Source of the DNA: JABDBE01 sp963832245
GTDB taxonomy: Bacteria > Acidobacteriota > Terriglobia > Terriglobales > Acidobacteriaceae
Length of the DNA stretch: 64,000 nt
Reading direction: 5' to 3'
Assembly (NCBI GenBank): GCA_963832245.1
Contig: CAWHTG010000004.1
Location: 1,488,001-1,552,000, forward strand
The translations under genes were made by a program, and so were the position numbers. The notes under the pieces are model-generated. The model was not told the DNA's origin. It worked only from the letters and a program-made list of their open reading frames with translations, and did no database searches. Below, in pieces: positions 16,296 to 25,238 of this stretch; the first letter of the stretch is position 1, and each line of letters starts with the position of its first letter.

Positions 16296-18011
16296 GTGAG
16301 CCGATGGAGCGAAGTCAGCGCGGCAGTGGGTAGCGTCATTTGGCTGGCCTTGTGGATTAGCCCACACCAATCGCTAGGGCTCATCGAACGTTTACTCCTT
16401 CTCGCCATCCTAGTCTTCACTCCGCTTTGCATTGAACTGACGGCGACGCCAGACCGTAATGGAGGTTATCGCCAACCCTATCGCACCGCGAAAACCCTTC
16501 AGCCCTTTGCGGCCGGTTCTGCCGTAATCGCGTTTCTCCTTCCTGTGGGAACCAGAGCTGCATTTTTCACGTTGCCGTGGCTGCTGCTCACTGGCCTACT
16601 GGCGCTTCATGGTGTGATCCGGCTCTTACCTCGCGGCCTCGCCAGAGTTGATGAATTGGCGATCGATGCAGGTCTGATTTACATTTCAGTCGGAGGCGTC
16701 TGGCTGTTCTTATCGCGCCTCGGTGCCCGGCCACTGGGGTTCAGCGCAGTCATCGTTCTGCTTACAGCAGTGCATTTCCACTACTCTGGCTTCGCCACAC
16801 CCATCATCGTTGGTATGACAGGCCGCCAGATAGCGGAGTCCGACCCGGGTTCGTGGCCCACATTTCGTGTTCTTGCCATTGCTGTGATTTTAGGCACACC
16901 CCTGCTTGCTGCAGGCATCACCTTCTCGCGTACGCTGGAGACTCTGGCTGGTTTGCTGCTCGCCGGCAGCCTGTTCGCGTTTTCCTTCGTGGTGATATTC
17001 GATGTTGCCGCAAGCCTTGATTCCACACTGGTCCGTATTCTGCTGAGTTGCTCAGGCGCATCGTGTGCATTCGCCATGCTTGTTGCGTGCATCTATGCGG
17101 CAGGTGCGGCTGATGGTTCACGGGCTCTCACAATCCCCGAGATGGCTCGCGTACATGGAATGTTGAACGGCTTGGGTTTTGTCCTTTGCGGCTTGGTCGC
17201 GTGGATGGTTGTACGTCCGAGTCCGCGACTTGCAGATCAGGGAGTCCCTTTCAGTCGGCTTACTGGCCGGTTCCATATTGGCCCAGACTTCTTCGAACGC
17301 ATCGATGGGGTATCGACGGCAAACTCCCCATCGGGACTTGTGGACGATCTATCCGAATATGAGCGGGTTGATTTCGATCCAAATGAAGTCCACCCTTTCA
17401 TTCGTGCTTTCTACACAGATACTGCGCATCATGAATTGATCGTTTCCGCGGAGTGGCGGCTTGGATTTCGGCTTGCTGCCCGGATTTATAAGAAGATTGC
17501 TTTAATGGTGGGCCAAATGAACTTCCCGCGACCGGGCGAACAACAATTATCGATCTCCAGTTGCATTCTGCCGATCCGTGACGAAGTAGACGGGCGCAAG
17601 AACGTCAGAGCCTGGATCCGTACCTACTCAGACTCCGGCAGTGCCGTCTATGTTGCCGCTTACGCCAATCATTCGGGGCGCGGTGAAACCTACATGAACA
17701 TTGCTTTTCCGCTGCCCGGAGGAAATCTGAGCAGCATCTTGCGGATGGAAGCTCTCGACGCGGGCGGCCTGCTCCTGACCACCTTTCCCTCTCTCAATGA
17801 ATTCGGAGACCAAGGCGTATATTTCGCGAATCGCCTGGCACCCATCCGCTTACCATTCAACGAAACCATTCGTGTTTGGGCAGCGGGTGCTCCAGGCTGC
17901 GTCGTACCAGACCGGATGACACCTAAACAGGCAACGGTGATCGCTAAGCACGAGGTTTGGCTGTTGGGGACCAAATTTTTGACCCTTAATTATTGCATTT
18001 TTCCAATTTAG
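16296..18011 (+). CDS. YndJ-like multi-pass membrane protein
   Basis: 571 residues from GTG 16296, preceded by GAGAGAT. No ATG fits, and the longer open frame overlaps the permease. The first half is hydrophobic, with about 9-10 helices (SVIWLALWISPHQ onward, VHFHYSGFATPIIVGMTGR as a helical hairpin with His pair). The second half (about residue 330 on) is a soluble domain with FHIGPDFFERIDGV and RIYKKIALMVGQMNFPRPGE. The arrangement resembles Bacillus YndJ and its relatives. Function unknown. Confidence 0.65.
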   Translation: MSRWSEVSAAVGSVIWLALWISPHQSLGLIERLLLLAILVFTPLCIELTATPDRNGGYRQPYRTAKTLQPFAAGSAVIAFLLPVGTRAAFFTLPWLLLTGLLALHGVIRLLPRGLARVDELAIDAGLIYISVGGVWLFLSRLGARPLGFSAVIVLLTAVHFHYSGFATPIIVGMTGRQIAESDPGSWPTFRVLAIAVILGTPLLAAGITFSRTLETLAGLLLAGSLFAFSFVVIFDVAASLDSTLVRILLSCSGASCAFAMLVACIYAAGAADGSRALTIPEMARVHGMLNGLGFVLCGLVAWMVVRPSPRLADQGVPFSRLTGRFHIGPDFFERIDGVSTANSPSGLVDDLSEYERVDFDPNEVHPFIRAFYTDTAHHELIVSAEWRLGFRLAARIYKKIALMVGQMNFPRPGEQQLSISSCILPIRDEVDGRKNVRAWIRTYSDSGSAVYVAAYANHSGRGETYMNIAFPLPGGNLSSILRMEALDAGGLLLTTFPSLNEFGDQGVYFANRLAPIRLPFNETIRVWAAGAPGCVVPDRMTPKQATVIAKHEVWLLGTKFLTLNYCIFPI

Positions 18012-18126
18012 CGAGCACTTGCTGCTCGGTAGCATTCAGTACTTCAATGCTTGCCACAGTTTTGCAGTAAACGCTATTCTGCTTTCTACTGGAAAGACTT
18101 CCGATCAATCACCGCCCTGATTACCC

Positions 18127-18666
18127 ATGCCTCAACCGATGCCACGCAAGTTCGATCGTGAAGCGAGAAAACAAACGGGTCCGGCGCATTTGGTCATTGG
18201 CGATTCCAAGATTGATTCTGAAGGTTGCCATACCACAGTTCCCATCAAGAAAGGTACCTTCATCGTTGAGTACACGGGACCGCGCCTTACCATCAAACAG
18301 GCCGATGCCCTGTATGACGACCATCCCCGGACTTATTTGTTTGGGCTCACCGATGGCAAACACGTGATTGATGGTGAAGGTGTGGCCGCGTTCATCAATC
18401 ACTCCTGCGACCCCAATTGCGAAGCGGACGAGATCAAGGGTCGCGTCTGGATTATTGCCGCCCGGAACATTCAAACGGGCGAAGAACTCACCTACGACTA
18501 CAATTTGTACGATGGCGACCTGGATGACCCATCGCCATGTTTCTGTGGGGCGCGCAACTGTCGAGGAAGCATGTACTCAGAAGCAGAACTGGTAAGGCGT
18601 GCCAAGCTCTTGCGTCGGCGGAGCATGCAGAAGAAAAAACGTCAGTCGAAGAAATCCAAAGGTTGA
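18127..18666 (+). CDS. SET-domain lysine methyltransferase-like protein with basic tail
   Basis: 179 residues. SET features are all visible: KKGTFIVEYTGPRLT, AFINHSCDPNCEADEI (substrate/SAM pocket NHSC at 91-94), GEELTYDYNLYDGD (catalytic Tyr 123/125) and a post-SET cysteine set CFCGARNCRGSM (Cys 138, 140, 145). The C-terminus is strongly basic (RRRSMQKKKRQSKKSKG). Bacterial SET proteins are few and thought to have come from eukaryotes; the substrate here is unknown. The ribosome site is weak. It is convergent with the RND efflux operon. Confidence 0.85.
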   Translation: MPQPMPRKFDREARKQTGPAHLVIGDSKIDSEGCHTTVPIKKGTFIVEYTGPRLTIKQADALYDDHPRTYLFGLTDGKHVIDGEGVAAFINHSCDPNCEADEIKGRVWIIAARNIQTGEELTYDYNLYDGDLDDPSPCFCGARNCRGSMYSEAELVRRAKLLRRRSMQKKKRQSKKSKG

Positions 18667-18683
18667 CGCTCGAGTTTGGCGAT

Positions 18684-20216
18684 TCACTGCCCAGAAGGAA
18701 CTGGAGCACGCGACTCCATTTTTACCGTGGACAAACTGGCCGCGTCCCAACCGCCGCCCAAAGCCTTGATCAGCAAAACGCTGTCCACCATCCGCCGCCC
18801 CGAAATCTGCACTGCCGTGCGCTCGTCGGCCAGCGCCGTAGTCTGCGCGGTTATGACCTCGAGATAAGTGGTCACGCCACCCTTGTAGCGATTGTTCGAA
18901 AGAGCCAGCGAATGTTTCGCCGCCGCCACGGCTCGAGTTTCGGTGTTGGATTCTTCTTCGAGGAGGCGCAAAGCCGCGAGATTGTCTTCGACTTCCTGAT
19001 AGGCCGTGAGTACATCCTGGCGGTAATTGGCCACAGATTGATCGTAGAAGGCGCGCGCCTGATCGCTGGCAGCCCGACGTCGTCCCACATCGAACGCAGT
19101 CACCACCGCCGAAGCTCCTACGACGGCAAATGTACTTGGGTTAGAAAGCCAATTCGTGATGGTCGTGCTTTCAAATCCGGCGCTGGGCGATAGATTGAAC
19201 AAAGGAAAGTACGCGGCTTTTGCTACGCCGATCCTGGCGTTCGCCGACGCCATCGCGCGTTCATTGGCAGCGATATCGGGCCGCCGCTCCAGCAGCTCCG
19301 AGGGCAGCCCAGGAGGAACCACCGGCGGAATTGCATTCAGTGAAGCCACCGGCAAACTGAAAGTCGAGGCTGGCTCCCCGATTAGAACTGCAATCGCATG
19401 TTCAAACTGCGTCCGCTGCTCTCTCACGTCAGTGGCCTGGGCCCGCGCAGTCTCAAGCTGGGTTTGTGCCTGCGCGACATCCACTTGCGATGCCACCCCG
19501 CCCCGATAGCGATTCTCCGTCAACTCCAACTGCTTCTCGTAGCTGGTAACCGTGGAATCCAACAACTGCCCCTCGGCGTCCAACTCCCGAGCTTGAAAAT
19601 AATCAACGGCCAATTCGGAATGAACGCTCAGTCTTACCGACTCAAGATCAGCCAAGGTGGCTTGCGCATCCGCCCGGGCAGCCTCAACCGTGCGCCGCAC
19701 TCTGCCCCACACGTCCGGTTCGTAGGACATATCCACCGGAATGACGAGGTCATTCGTAGTAATCGCGCCTTTTGTAGCGCCTGTAGCACTAATACCGCTA
19801 AGCTGGGCTAACGGACGATTTCCAGAAAGACGCTCGCGTGTAGCTGAGACTCCAGCCGTGATGGTTGGATAATAATCCGCCCGATTGTAACGAACCGTCG
19901 CCCGCGCCTGCGCAAACTGCGCCTCAGCGGCCTTCAGGCTCTGGTTTGAGATATTGATTTTCTCTTCGAGCGCGTTGAGCTGCGGATCCTGATAAATCTC
20001 CCACCATTTCCCCCGCAGCGTCTGATCGGCGGGCTGCGCCGGTTTCCAATTCTGCGGCGTCTCTTTGTAATCGGGGGGGACAGGCGCGGAAGGCCGCGAA
20101 TAGCGCGGCCCGACGGCGCAACCGGACAAAATCATAAGGCCAGCAAACAGTGCCCCACCCCAAACTGAGCGTCTGACTTTTCTGGGAGCCGAGCGCGAGC
20201 GCCGCAAGTCGATCAC
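18684..20216 (-). CDS. RND efflux outer-membrane lipoprotein (NodT/OprM type)
   Basis: 510 residues. The lipobox MILSGCAVGPRY follows a short basic start, so the mature protein is acylated at Cys. Two OEP repeats with coiled-coil helices form the TolC-like trimer (LKAAEAQFAQARATVRYNRA and YQEVEDNLAALRLLEEES). It provides the outer-membrane duct for the RND pump encoded upstream. Its ATG overlaps the stop of the adaptor gene (ATGA, 20213-20216), so the genes are translationally coupled. Confidence 0.92.
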   Translation of the reverse strand: MIDLRRSRSAPRKVRRSVWGGALFAGLMILSGCAVGPRYSRPSAPVPPDYKETPQNWKPAQPADQTLRGKWWEIYQDPQLNALEEKINISNQSLKAAEAQFAQARATVRYNRADYYPTITAGVSATRERLSGNRPLAQLSGISATGATKGAITTNDLVIPVDMSYEPDVWGRVRRTVEAARADAQATLADLESVRLSVHSELAVDYFQARELDAEGQLLDSTVTSYEKQLELTENRYRGGVASQVDVAQAQTQLETARAQATDVREQRTQFEHAIAVLIGEPASTFSLPVASLNAIPPVVPPGLPSELLERRPDIAANERAMASANARIGVAKAAYFPLFNLSPSAGFESTTITNWLSNPSTFAVVGASAVVTAFDVGRRRAASDQARAFYDQSVANYRQDVLTAYQEVEDNLAALRLLEEESNTETRAVAAAKHSLALSNNRYKGGVTTYLEVITAQTTALADERTAVQISGRRMVDSVLLIKALGGGWDAASLSTVKMESRAPVPSGQ

Positions 20217-21442
20217 TTCTGAGCTTCTCCCGAAGCTCCTGGCTGCGCAATGCGGACTTCCTCTCCCGCCACGATCGAATCCGGCGGATTGACGATGATG
20301 GATTCACTCCCGCTGAGCCCAGCGACAACCTCGACTTCAGATCCGAAATCATGACCCAGCGTAATCGGCTTAAGGTCGGCGTGGCGTCCATCTGTAACTG
20401 CAGCCACGCGAAGTCCTTCCGCCCGGAATAGCAGCGCGTTTACCGGAAGAATGAATGCCGAGGTCGGGTTTGACAGCTTCAGATGCACCTCGGCGTAAGC
20501 TCCGCTGAGTAGCGTACCAGTCGGATTATTCACACGAATCTCCACCAGCAAGGTTCGCGTAGTCTGGTCGATTGCCTGGGCCGTTCGGACTAGCGTTCCC
20601 GGAAACAGCCGCCCGGGAAATTCCGAGAGTGCCAGATCAGCCGTGAGTCCCGGCTTCGCCGCCTGCGAGTAGACCTCAGGCACGTTGACGTAGACCCGCA
20701 ACTTGTCCGGCTGGGCAATATGAAACAGCTCAGTCCTCGTGCCTCCACTGCTCCCGGAATCGATCAACGCGCCTATATCCGTATTTCGCGCCGTAATTAC
20801 GCCATCGAACGGAGCGTAGATCTTCTCGAAAGCCTGCAGTTCTTCCAACCGCCTAACGTTCGCTTGCGAGGACTGGACCGTAGCCTGCTTAGCCGCAAAG
20901 TCCCCGGCGGCATTGTCGGCGTCCTGCTTGGAAACGGAATCGGTCTTCAACAAATCTGCGTAACGGTCATTTGTAATCTTCGAAAGATTCAAATTGGCTT
21001 CCGCTGTAGCCAAATCAGCTTTTGATTGCCGCAGTTGCTGATCGACTTCAGGAGTCTCGATGTCCGCCAACAATTGGCCAGCCTTCACATGCGCCCCGAT
21101 ATCCGCATACCAATGCTTGAGGTATCCATTGGTGCGCGCGTAGATTGGAGCATCGATATAAGCCTGCACGTTCGCCGGCAGGACGACTTCCTGCGTTGGC
21201 GCGCCCCGCTTGGGCTGGAGCACGGAGACGGTAGGAATCGCCATCTCGGCCGTCTCTTTGTCCAGGGCTGCCCGAGCATGAATTCGCGGCAGAATTCCGG
21301 ATATCACGACAGCCGTCACAATCACAAGCGCCAGAACAGCAATCCACCAGCGGCGTGCAGGGCTGCCTTGAGCATTGCCCGTCGGTTTCCGCTCCTCCAC
21401 CCTCACTGGCTTGTCAACTTCACTCTGCGGTTCAACCTGCAT
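20213..21442 (-). CDS. RND efflux periplasmic adaptor (MFP)
   Basis: 409 residues. An N-terminal membrane anchor (about 31-51, WWIAVLALVIVTAVVIS), biotinyl-lipoyl halves (YIDAPIYARTNGYLKHWYAD and KIYAPFDGVITARNTDIGAL) and an alpha-hairpin rich in Gln and Ala (DLATAEANLNLSKITNDRYA) between them. Beta-barrel and membrane-proximal parts follow. It links the RND transporter to the NodT-like duct. Middle gene of the operon. Confidence 0.92.
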   Translation of the reverse strand: MQVEPQSEVDKPVRVEERKPTGNAQGSPARRWWIAVLALVIVTAVVISGILPRIHARAALDKETAEMAIPTVSVLQPKRGAPTQEVVLPANVQAYIDAPIYARTNGYLKHWYADIGAHVKAGQLLADIETPEVDQQLRQSKADLATAEANLNLSKITNDRYADLLKTDSVSKQDADNAAGDFAAKQATVQSSQANVRRLEELQAFEKIYAPFDGVITARNTDIGALIDSGSSGGTRTELFHIAQPDKLRVYVNVPEVYSQAAKPGLTADLALSEFPGRLFPGTLVRTAQAIDQTTRTLLVEIRVNNPTGTLLSGAYAEVHLKLSNPTSAFILPVNALLFRAEGLRVAAVTDGRHADLKPITLGHDFGSEVEVVAGLSGSESIIVNPPDSIVAGEEVRIAQPGASGEAQK

Positions 21443-21487
21443 GAAAAGACTCCGTCAACGTTATGAACAAAATCAGTATGAACCAGA

Positions 21488-24400
21488 TCAATGCTTGGCT
21501 TCAGCCCTGGCCAGCCGCTCCCTGCGCCCGTGCAGCACGCTGAAGAAAACTGGCACGAAAAATAATGTCGCCACTGTGGCGAATAATAGACCGCCAATGA
21601 CCGCTCGTCCAAGTGGAGCATTCTGTTCCCCGCCCTCGCCTAGTCCTATCGCCATGGGCACCATGCCGATAATCATGGCAAGAGCCGTCATCAGCACCGG
21701 GCGGAACCGCGTGAACCCGGCATTGAGCGCCGCTACAATAGCGTCTTTGCCTTCAGCCAACTGCTCCTTCGCGAAACTCACCACCAGAATGCTATTCGCC
21801 GTCGCAACTCCAACGCACATGATTGAACCGGTAAGCGCCGGAACGCTAAGGGTGGTGCGGGTCACAAACAGGAACCAGACGATGCCTGCGAGCGCGGCTG
21901 GCAAGGCCGAAATAATAATGAAAGGGTCAAGCCAGGACTGGAAATTCACCACGATCAACAGGTACACCAGAACGATCGAGAACACGAGGCCGCTCAGTAG
22001 CCCCGTGTAAGAAGAGCGCATCGTCTGAATCTGCCCGCGCACGATCAATTGCGAGCCGCGTGGCAGTTCGTTTCTGCTGGCCTCTATGATTTTATTAAGG
22101 TCGCGTGATACCCCGCCCAGGTCCCGGCCCTGCACCGAACCATAAATATCAATCAACGGTTGAATGTCATAATGCGAAACCACCGCCAGTCCAGCGTCCC
22201 GGTGGATGGTAGCAAGGCTGGCGAGAATCTCCGACCGGGCCCCGCTTGGGCCGGTCACGGGAATGTTCTCCAGGTCCTGCAAGGAATTAACGCGGTATTG
22301 CGGAGTTTGCGTCGCGATGGAATAGCTCACACCGGTTTTCGGATCCAGCCAGAATTCGGGAGTCGTCTGAAAACTGCCGCTGAGCGAAACCAGCAAGTTG
22401 TTGGCAACGTCGCGCTGGGTAAAGCCGACCTCTTGGGCTTTCGTGCGATCGACATTGACGTGCAGATAAGGCTGATCGAAAGGCTGCTGGATGTGCAGAT
22501 CGACAGTCCCCCGAACTTGCTTCACCCGCTCCAGAAGTTTGTCGGCAAACGCCCGGTTTGCGGCCACGCCATAGCCCACAATCTGGATATCGATAGGAGC
22601 AGGAAGGCCGAAATTCAAAATCTGGCTTACGATGTCGGCCGGCAGGAACGAAAAGGTCACGCCAGGAAACTCTTCCGGTAGTCTCAAACGCAGATCGTGA
22701 ACGTACTGCGCCGTGGGCCGGTGCTCCTTCGACAAGCTCACCAGAATATCGACGTCGGATGGTCCAATAGGCGCGGAGTTGCTGTACGAAAGATTGATTC
22801 CGCTATAAGGCAAACCGATCGTGTCGATAATGCTGTCGATGTCTTTGGGCGGAATCTGCTCGCGAATCGATCGCTCCACCAGATCAGAAAGGCGGGCCGT
22901 CTCCTCGATGCGCGTACCCGTCCGCGCCCTTAAATGCAGTTTGAATTGACCCGCGTCCACCGATGGGAAAAAATCCTGACCCAACCACGGAATCAGAAAA
23001 ACCACCGAGGCCAAACAGCCGCCGAGAAAGATAAGCAGAAACGCGCGTTTGTGCTGAAGGCAGCGTTCCAGCGACCCGTGGTAGCCCTCGCGGAAACGCT
23101 CGAAAGCCTCTTCAAACTTAATCTGCATGGCAACCAGCGGGTTCCGGCTTTGACTCGCCGCCAGACTCTCTGCCTCATGCCCACGCAACAAATACTTGGC
23201 CATCGTAGGCACCAGTGTCCGCGACAAGAGGTAGGAAGCCAACATGGCAAAAACGACGGCTTCTGCGAGCGGTACGAACAGAAACCGCGCAACTCCGGTA
23301 AGGAAAAACATGGGCACGAAGACGATGCAGATAGCCAGCGTCGAAACAAATGCCGGAACCGCAATCTGCTGCGCGCCATCCAGAATCGCGTGTTCAACCT
23401 CTTTCCCTTGAGCCAGGTTCCGATTGATGTTCTCGATCTCGACCGTGGCATCGTCCACCAGGATGCCGACCGCGAGTGCCAACCCGCCCAGCGTCATGAT
23501 ATTGATGGTCTCGCCCAGCGCGCTCATCACGATGATCGAAGTCAGAATCGAAAGCGGAATCGAAACTGCAATGATGACGGTGCTGCGCCAGTTGCCCAGA
23601 AAAATCAGAATCATCAACCCGGTGAGGCAGGCGGCAATAGTCGCTTCTTTCAGCACTCCGTCAATCGATGCACGCACGAAAACCGACTGGTCTGCCAGCG
23701 GATGGATTTTCAGTGCGGGCGGCAGGCCCGCCGCAATCTGCGGCAACAGCGACTTGATTCCCGATATGATGTCCAGAGTAGAGGTTTGCCCGCTCTTCAG
23801 GACAGTCAGCAGCACGGATCGCTGTCCATTCACCCGCACGATATTGGTCTGCGGCGGAAAGCCGTCCCGCACATACCCCACATCCCGGATGTAAATGGTG
23901 GTGCTACCCACGGTCTTGATCGGTAATTGATTTAATTCAGCGACCGTCGTAGGGCTGCTGTTGGTATCGACGGCGTATTCAAACGCCCCAATCTTAGAAG
24001 TTCCCGACGGGAGAACGATATTTTGCGCGCTGATCGCGTTCACTACGTCCAGCGGCGACAGGCCTTTTGACTGCAGAGCATTTGTATCCAGATCAACCTG
24101 CACTTGGCGCTGCTTCCCACCATACGGATACGGAATCGCACACCCGGGGACGGTGATCAAACGGGTCCGAATAAAATTCACCCCGTAGTCAAATAACTGC
24201 TGTTCTGAAAGGCTCTGCCCCGAGAGTGCCAGCTGAATAATAGGTACGCTTGACGCGCTATATGTAATCACTAGCGGTGGTGTTGTTCCCGGTGGCAACT
24301 GCCTGAGCTGTGTCTGCGAGATCGCAGTCACCTGAGCGATCGCCTTAGTAATGTCCGCCCGCGGTTGGAAAAACACTTTTACTACGGCGATGCCGTTCAG

Positions 24401-24655
24401 CGAATTCGACTCGATGTGGGCGATGTCATCCACCAGCGTGGTGAGCGCCCGCTCGGTCTGGAAGACGATCCGGTTCGACATGTCATCTGGATTGAGGCCG
24501 GTGTAATTCCAGATGATGCTGACCACGGGAATATTGATATTGGGGAAGATGTCCGTGGGCGTGCGAAGAATGACGATTGGACCCAGGATCAGCAGCAACA
24601 AAGCAACAACCACAAAAGTGTAAGGCCGCCGCAGCGCTAGTCGAACAATCCACAT
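21488..24655 (-). CDS. RND/HAE1-type efflux pump inner-membrane transporter
   Basis: 1055 residues, normal for AcrB-like pumps. The N-terminus MWIVRLALRRPYTFVVVALL and SIIWNYTGLNPDDMSNRIV match the family. Transmembrane helix 4 keeps the proton-relay aspartates in GILVDDATVEIEN. GRAVIGGLLFATVATLFFVP marks the last helices. It is probably a multidrug or metabolite exporter; the substrate is unknown. It is the first gene of the operon, with ribosome site TGAGGAAACT. The control region lies within 24656-25000. No regulator gene is adjacent. Confidence 0.93.
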   Translation of the reverse strand: MWIVRLALRRPYTFVVVALLLLILGPIVILRTPTDIFPNINIPVVSIIWNYTGLNPDDMSNRIVFQTERALTTLVDDIAHIESNSLNGIAVVKVFFQPRADITKAIAQVTAISQTQLRQLPPGTTPPLVITYSASSVPIIQLALSGQSLSEQQLFDYGVNFIRTRLITVPGCAIPYPYGGKQRQVQVDLDTNALQSKGLSPLDVVNAISAQNIVLPSGTSKIGAFEYAVDTNSSPTTVAELNQLPIKTVGSTTIYIRDVGYVRDGFPPQTNIVRVNGQRSVLLTVLKSGQTSTLDIISGIKSLLPQIAAGLPPALKIHPLADQSVFVRASIDGVLKEATIAACLTGLMILIFLGNWRSTVIIAVSIPLSILTSIIVMSALGETINIMTLGGLALAVGILVDDATVEIENINRNLAQGKEVEHAILDGAQQIAVPAFVSTLAICIVFVPMFFLTGVARFLFVPLAEAVVFAMLASYLLSRTLVPTMAKYLLRGHEAESLAASQSRNPLVAMQIKFEEAFERFREGYHGSLERCLQHKRAFLLIFLGGCLASVVFLIPWLGQDFFPSVDAGQFKLHLRARTGTRIEETARLSDLVERSIREQIPPKDIDSIIDTIGLPYSGINLSYSNSAPIGPSDVDILVSLSKEHRPTAQYVHDLRLRLPEEFPGVTFSFLPADIVSQILNFGLPAPIDIQIVGYGVAANRAFADKLLERVKQVRGTVDLHIQQPFDQPYLHVNVDRTKAQEVGFTQRDVANNLLVSLSGSFQTTPEFWLDPKTGVSYSIATQTPQYRVNSLQDLENIPVTGPSGARSEILASLATIHRDAGLAVVSHYDIQPLIDIYGSVQGRDLGGVSRDLNKIIEASRNELPRGSQLIVRGQIQTMRSSYTGLLSGLVFSIVLVYLLIVVNFQSWLDPFIIISALPAALAGIVWFLFVTRTTLSVPALTGSIMCVGVATANSILVVSFAKEQLAEGKDAIVAALNAGFTRFRPVLMTALAMIIGMVPMAIGLGEGGEQNAPLGRAVIGGLLFATVATLFFVPVFFSVLHGRRERLARAEAKH

Positions 24656-25238
24656 AGTTTCCTCAGGGCTTACAACAGCCTTGGTCGCTTGAGCAATCTA
24701 GCAATCGCAGTTGCTCGCCACACTCTGATTCTTGCCTTCAAATTTGAGCAAGCAGTCAGAAGAGAAAGAATGATGCCGAGCGCCCCTACCGCGGGCGGCA
24801 CCGGCTTACCAAGTGTCCGGGGCGGCCAGCACCGGATCATCAATATTCTATTGGATTTGGCTGCTTCGCTGGAGATGCAGAGTTTTCATCGTAAAGATTT
24901 ATATCGCATCGGGATATGCAGGTGAACCTCGCGGCTTGACATAGTCAACTGCGGGTCAACTGCCTCCCCGCGCCTGCGTGAAGCCTCGACCCCGATCGAT
25001 TCCTGCGTTGCTTACGAATCGGAAAAGTTGGTCATCGCACCCTGCTCTTTGCGGTACTATATCGGCCAAGGCATAATCCTTGATTCGCATCAGGGCATCG
25101 CTTCAGCGATGCCGTTTAGGCTCTTCGAAAACGCGGGCTTTAGCCCGTCGGGAACGAACTGCCGAGCTAAGACACGTTCATGAAACACGCTCTAGAAATG
25201 CAAAAAGCTTTCTATGCTCACCTCTGGAGAGAACATTT
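24656..25238. promoter_or_regulatory. Divergent control region with intergenic repeats
   Basis: About 580 bp between the efflux operon (minus) and the Oar-like receptor (plus). No gene seen. It holds two repeat hairpins: GCATCGC-TTCA-GCGATGC (25095-25112) and CGGGCTT-TAGCCCG (25134-25147). No strong promoter consensus was identified on either strand. Confidence 0.4.
25095..25147. repeat. Two short palindromic repeats upstream of the TonB receptor gene
   Basis: GCATCGC (25095-25101) pairs with GCGATGC (25106-25112). GGGCT and AGCCC (within 25134-25147) form the second stem. Both are the common short palindromes of this type of genome (GGGCATCGCTTCAGCGATGCC and GCGGGCTTTAGCCCG forms). Confidence 0.55.

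Noticed and set aside
22934..23926. 330-codon plus-strand open frame
   Set aside because: It lies wholly antisense within the RND transporter gene, which has all family motifs.
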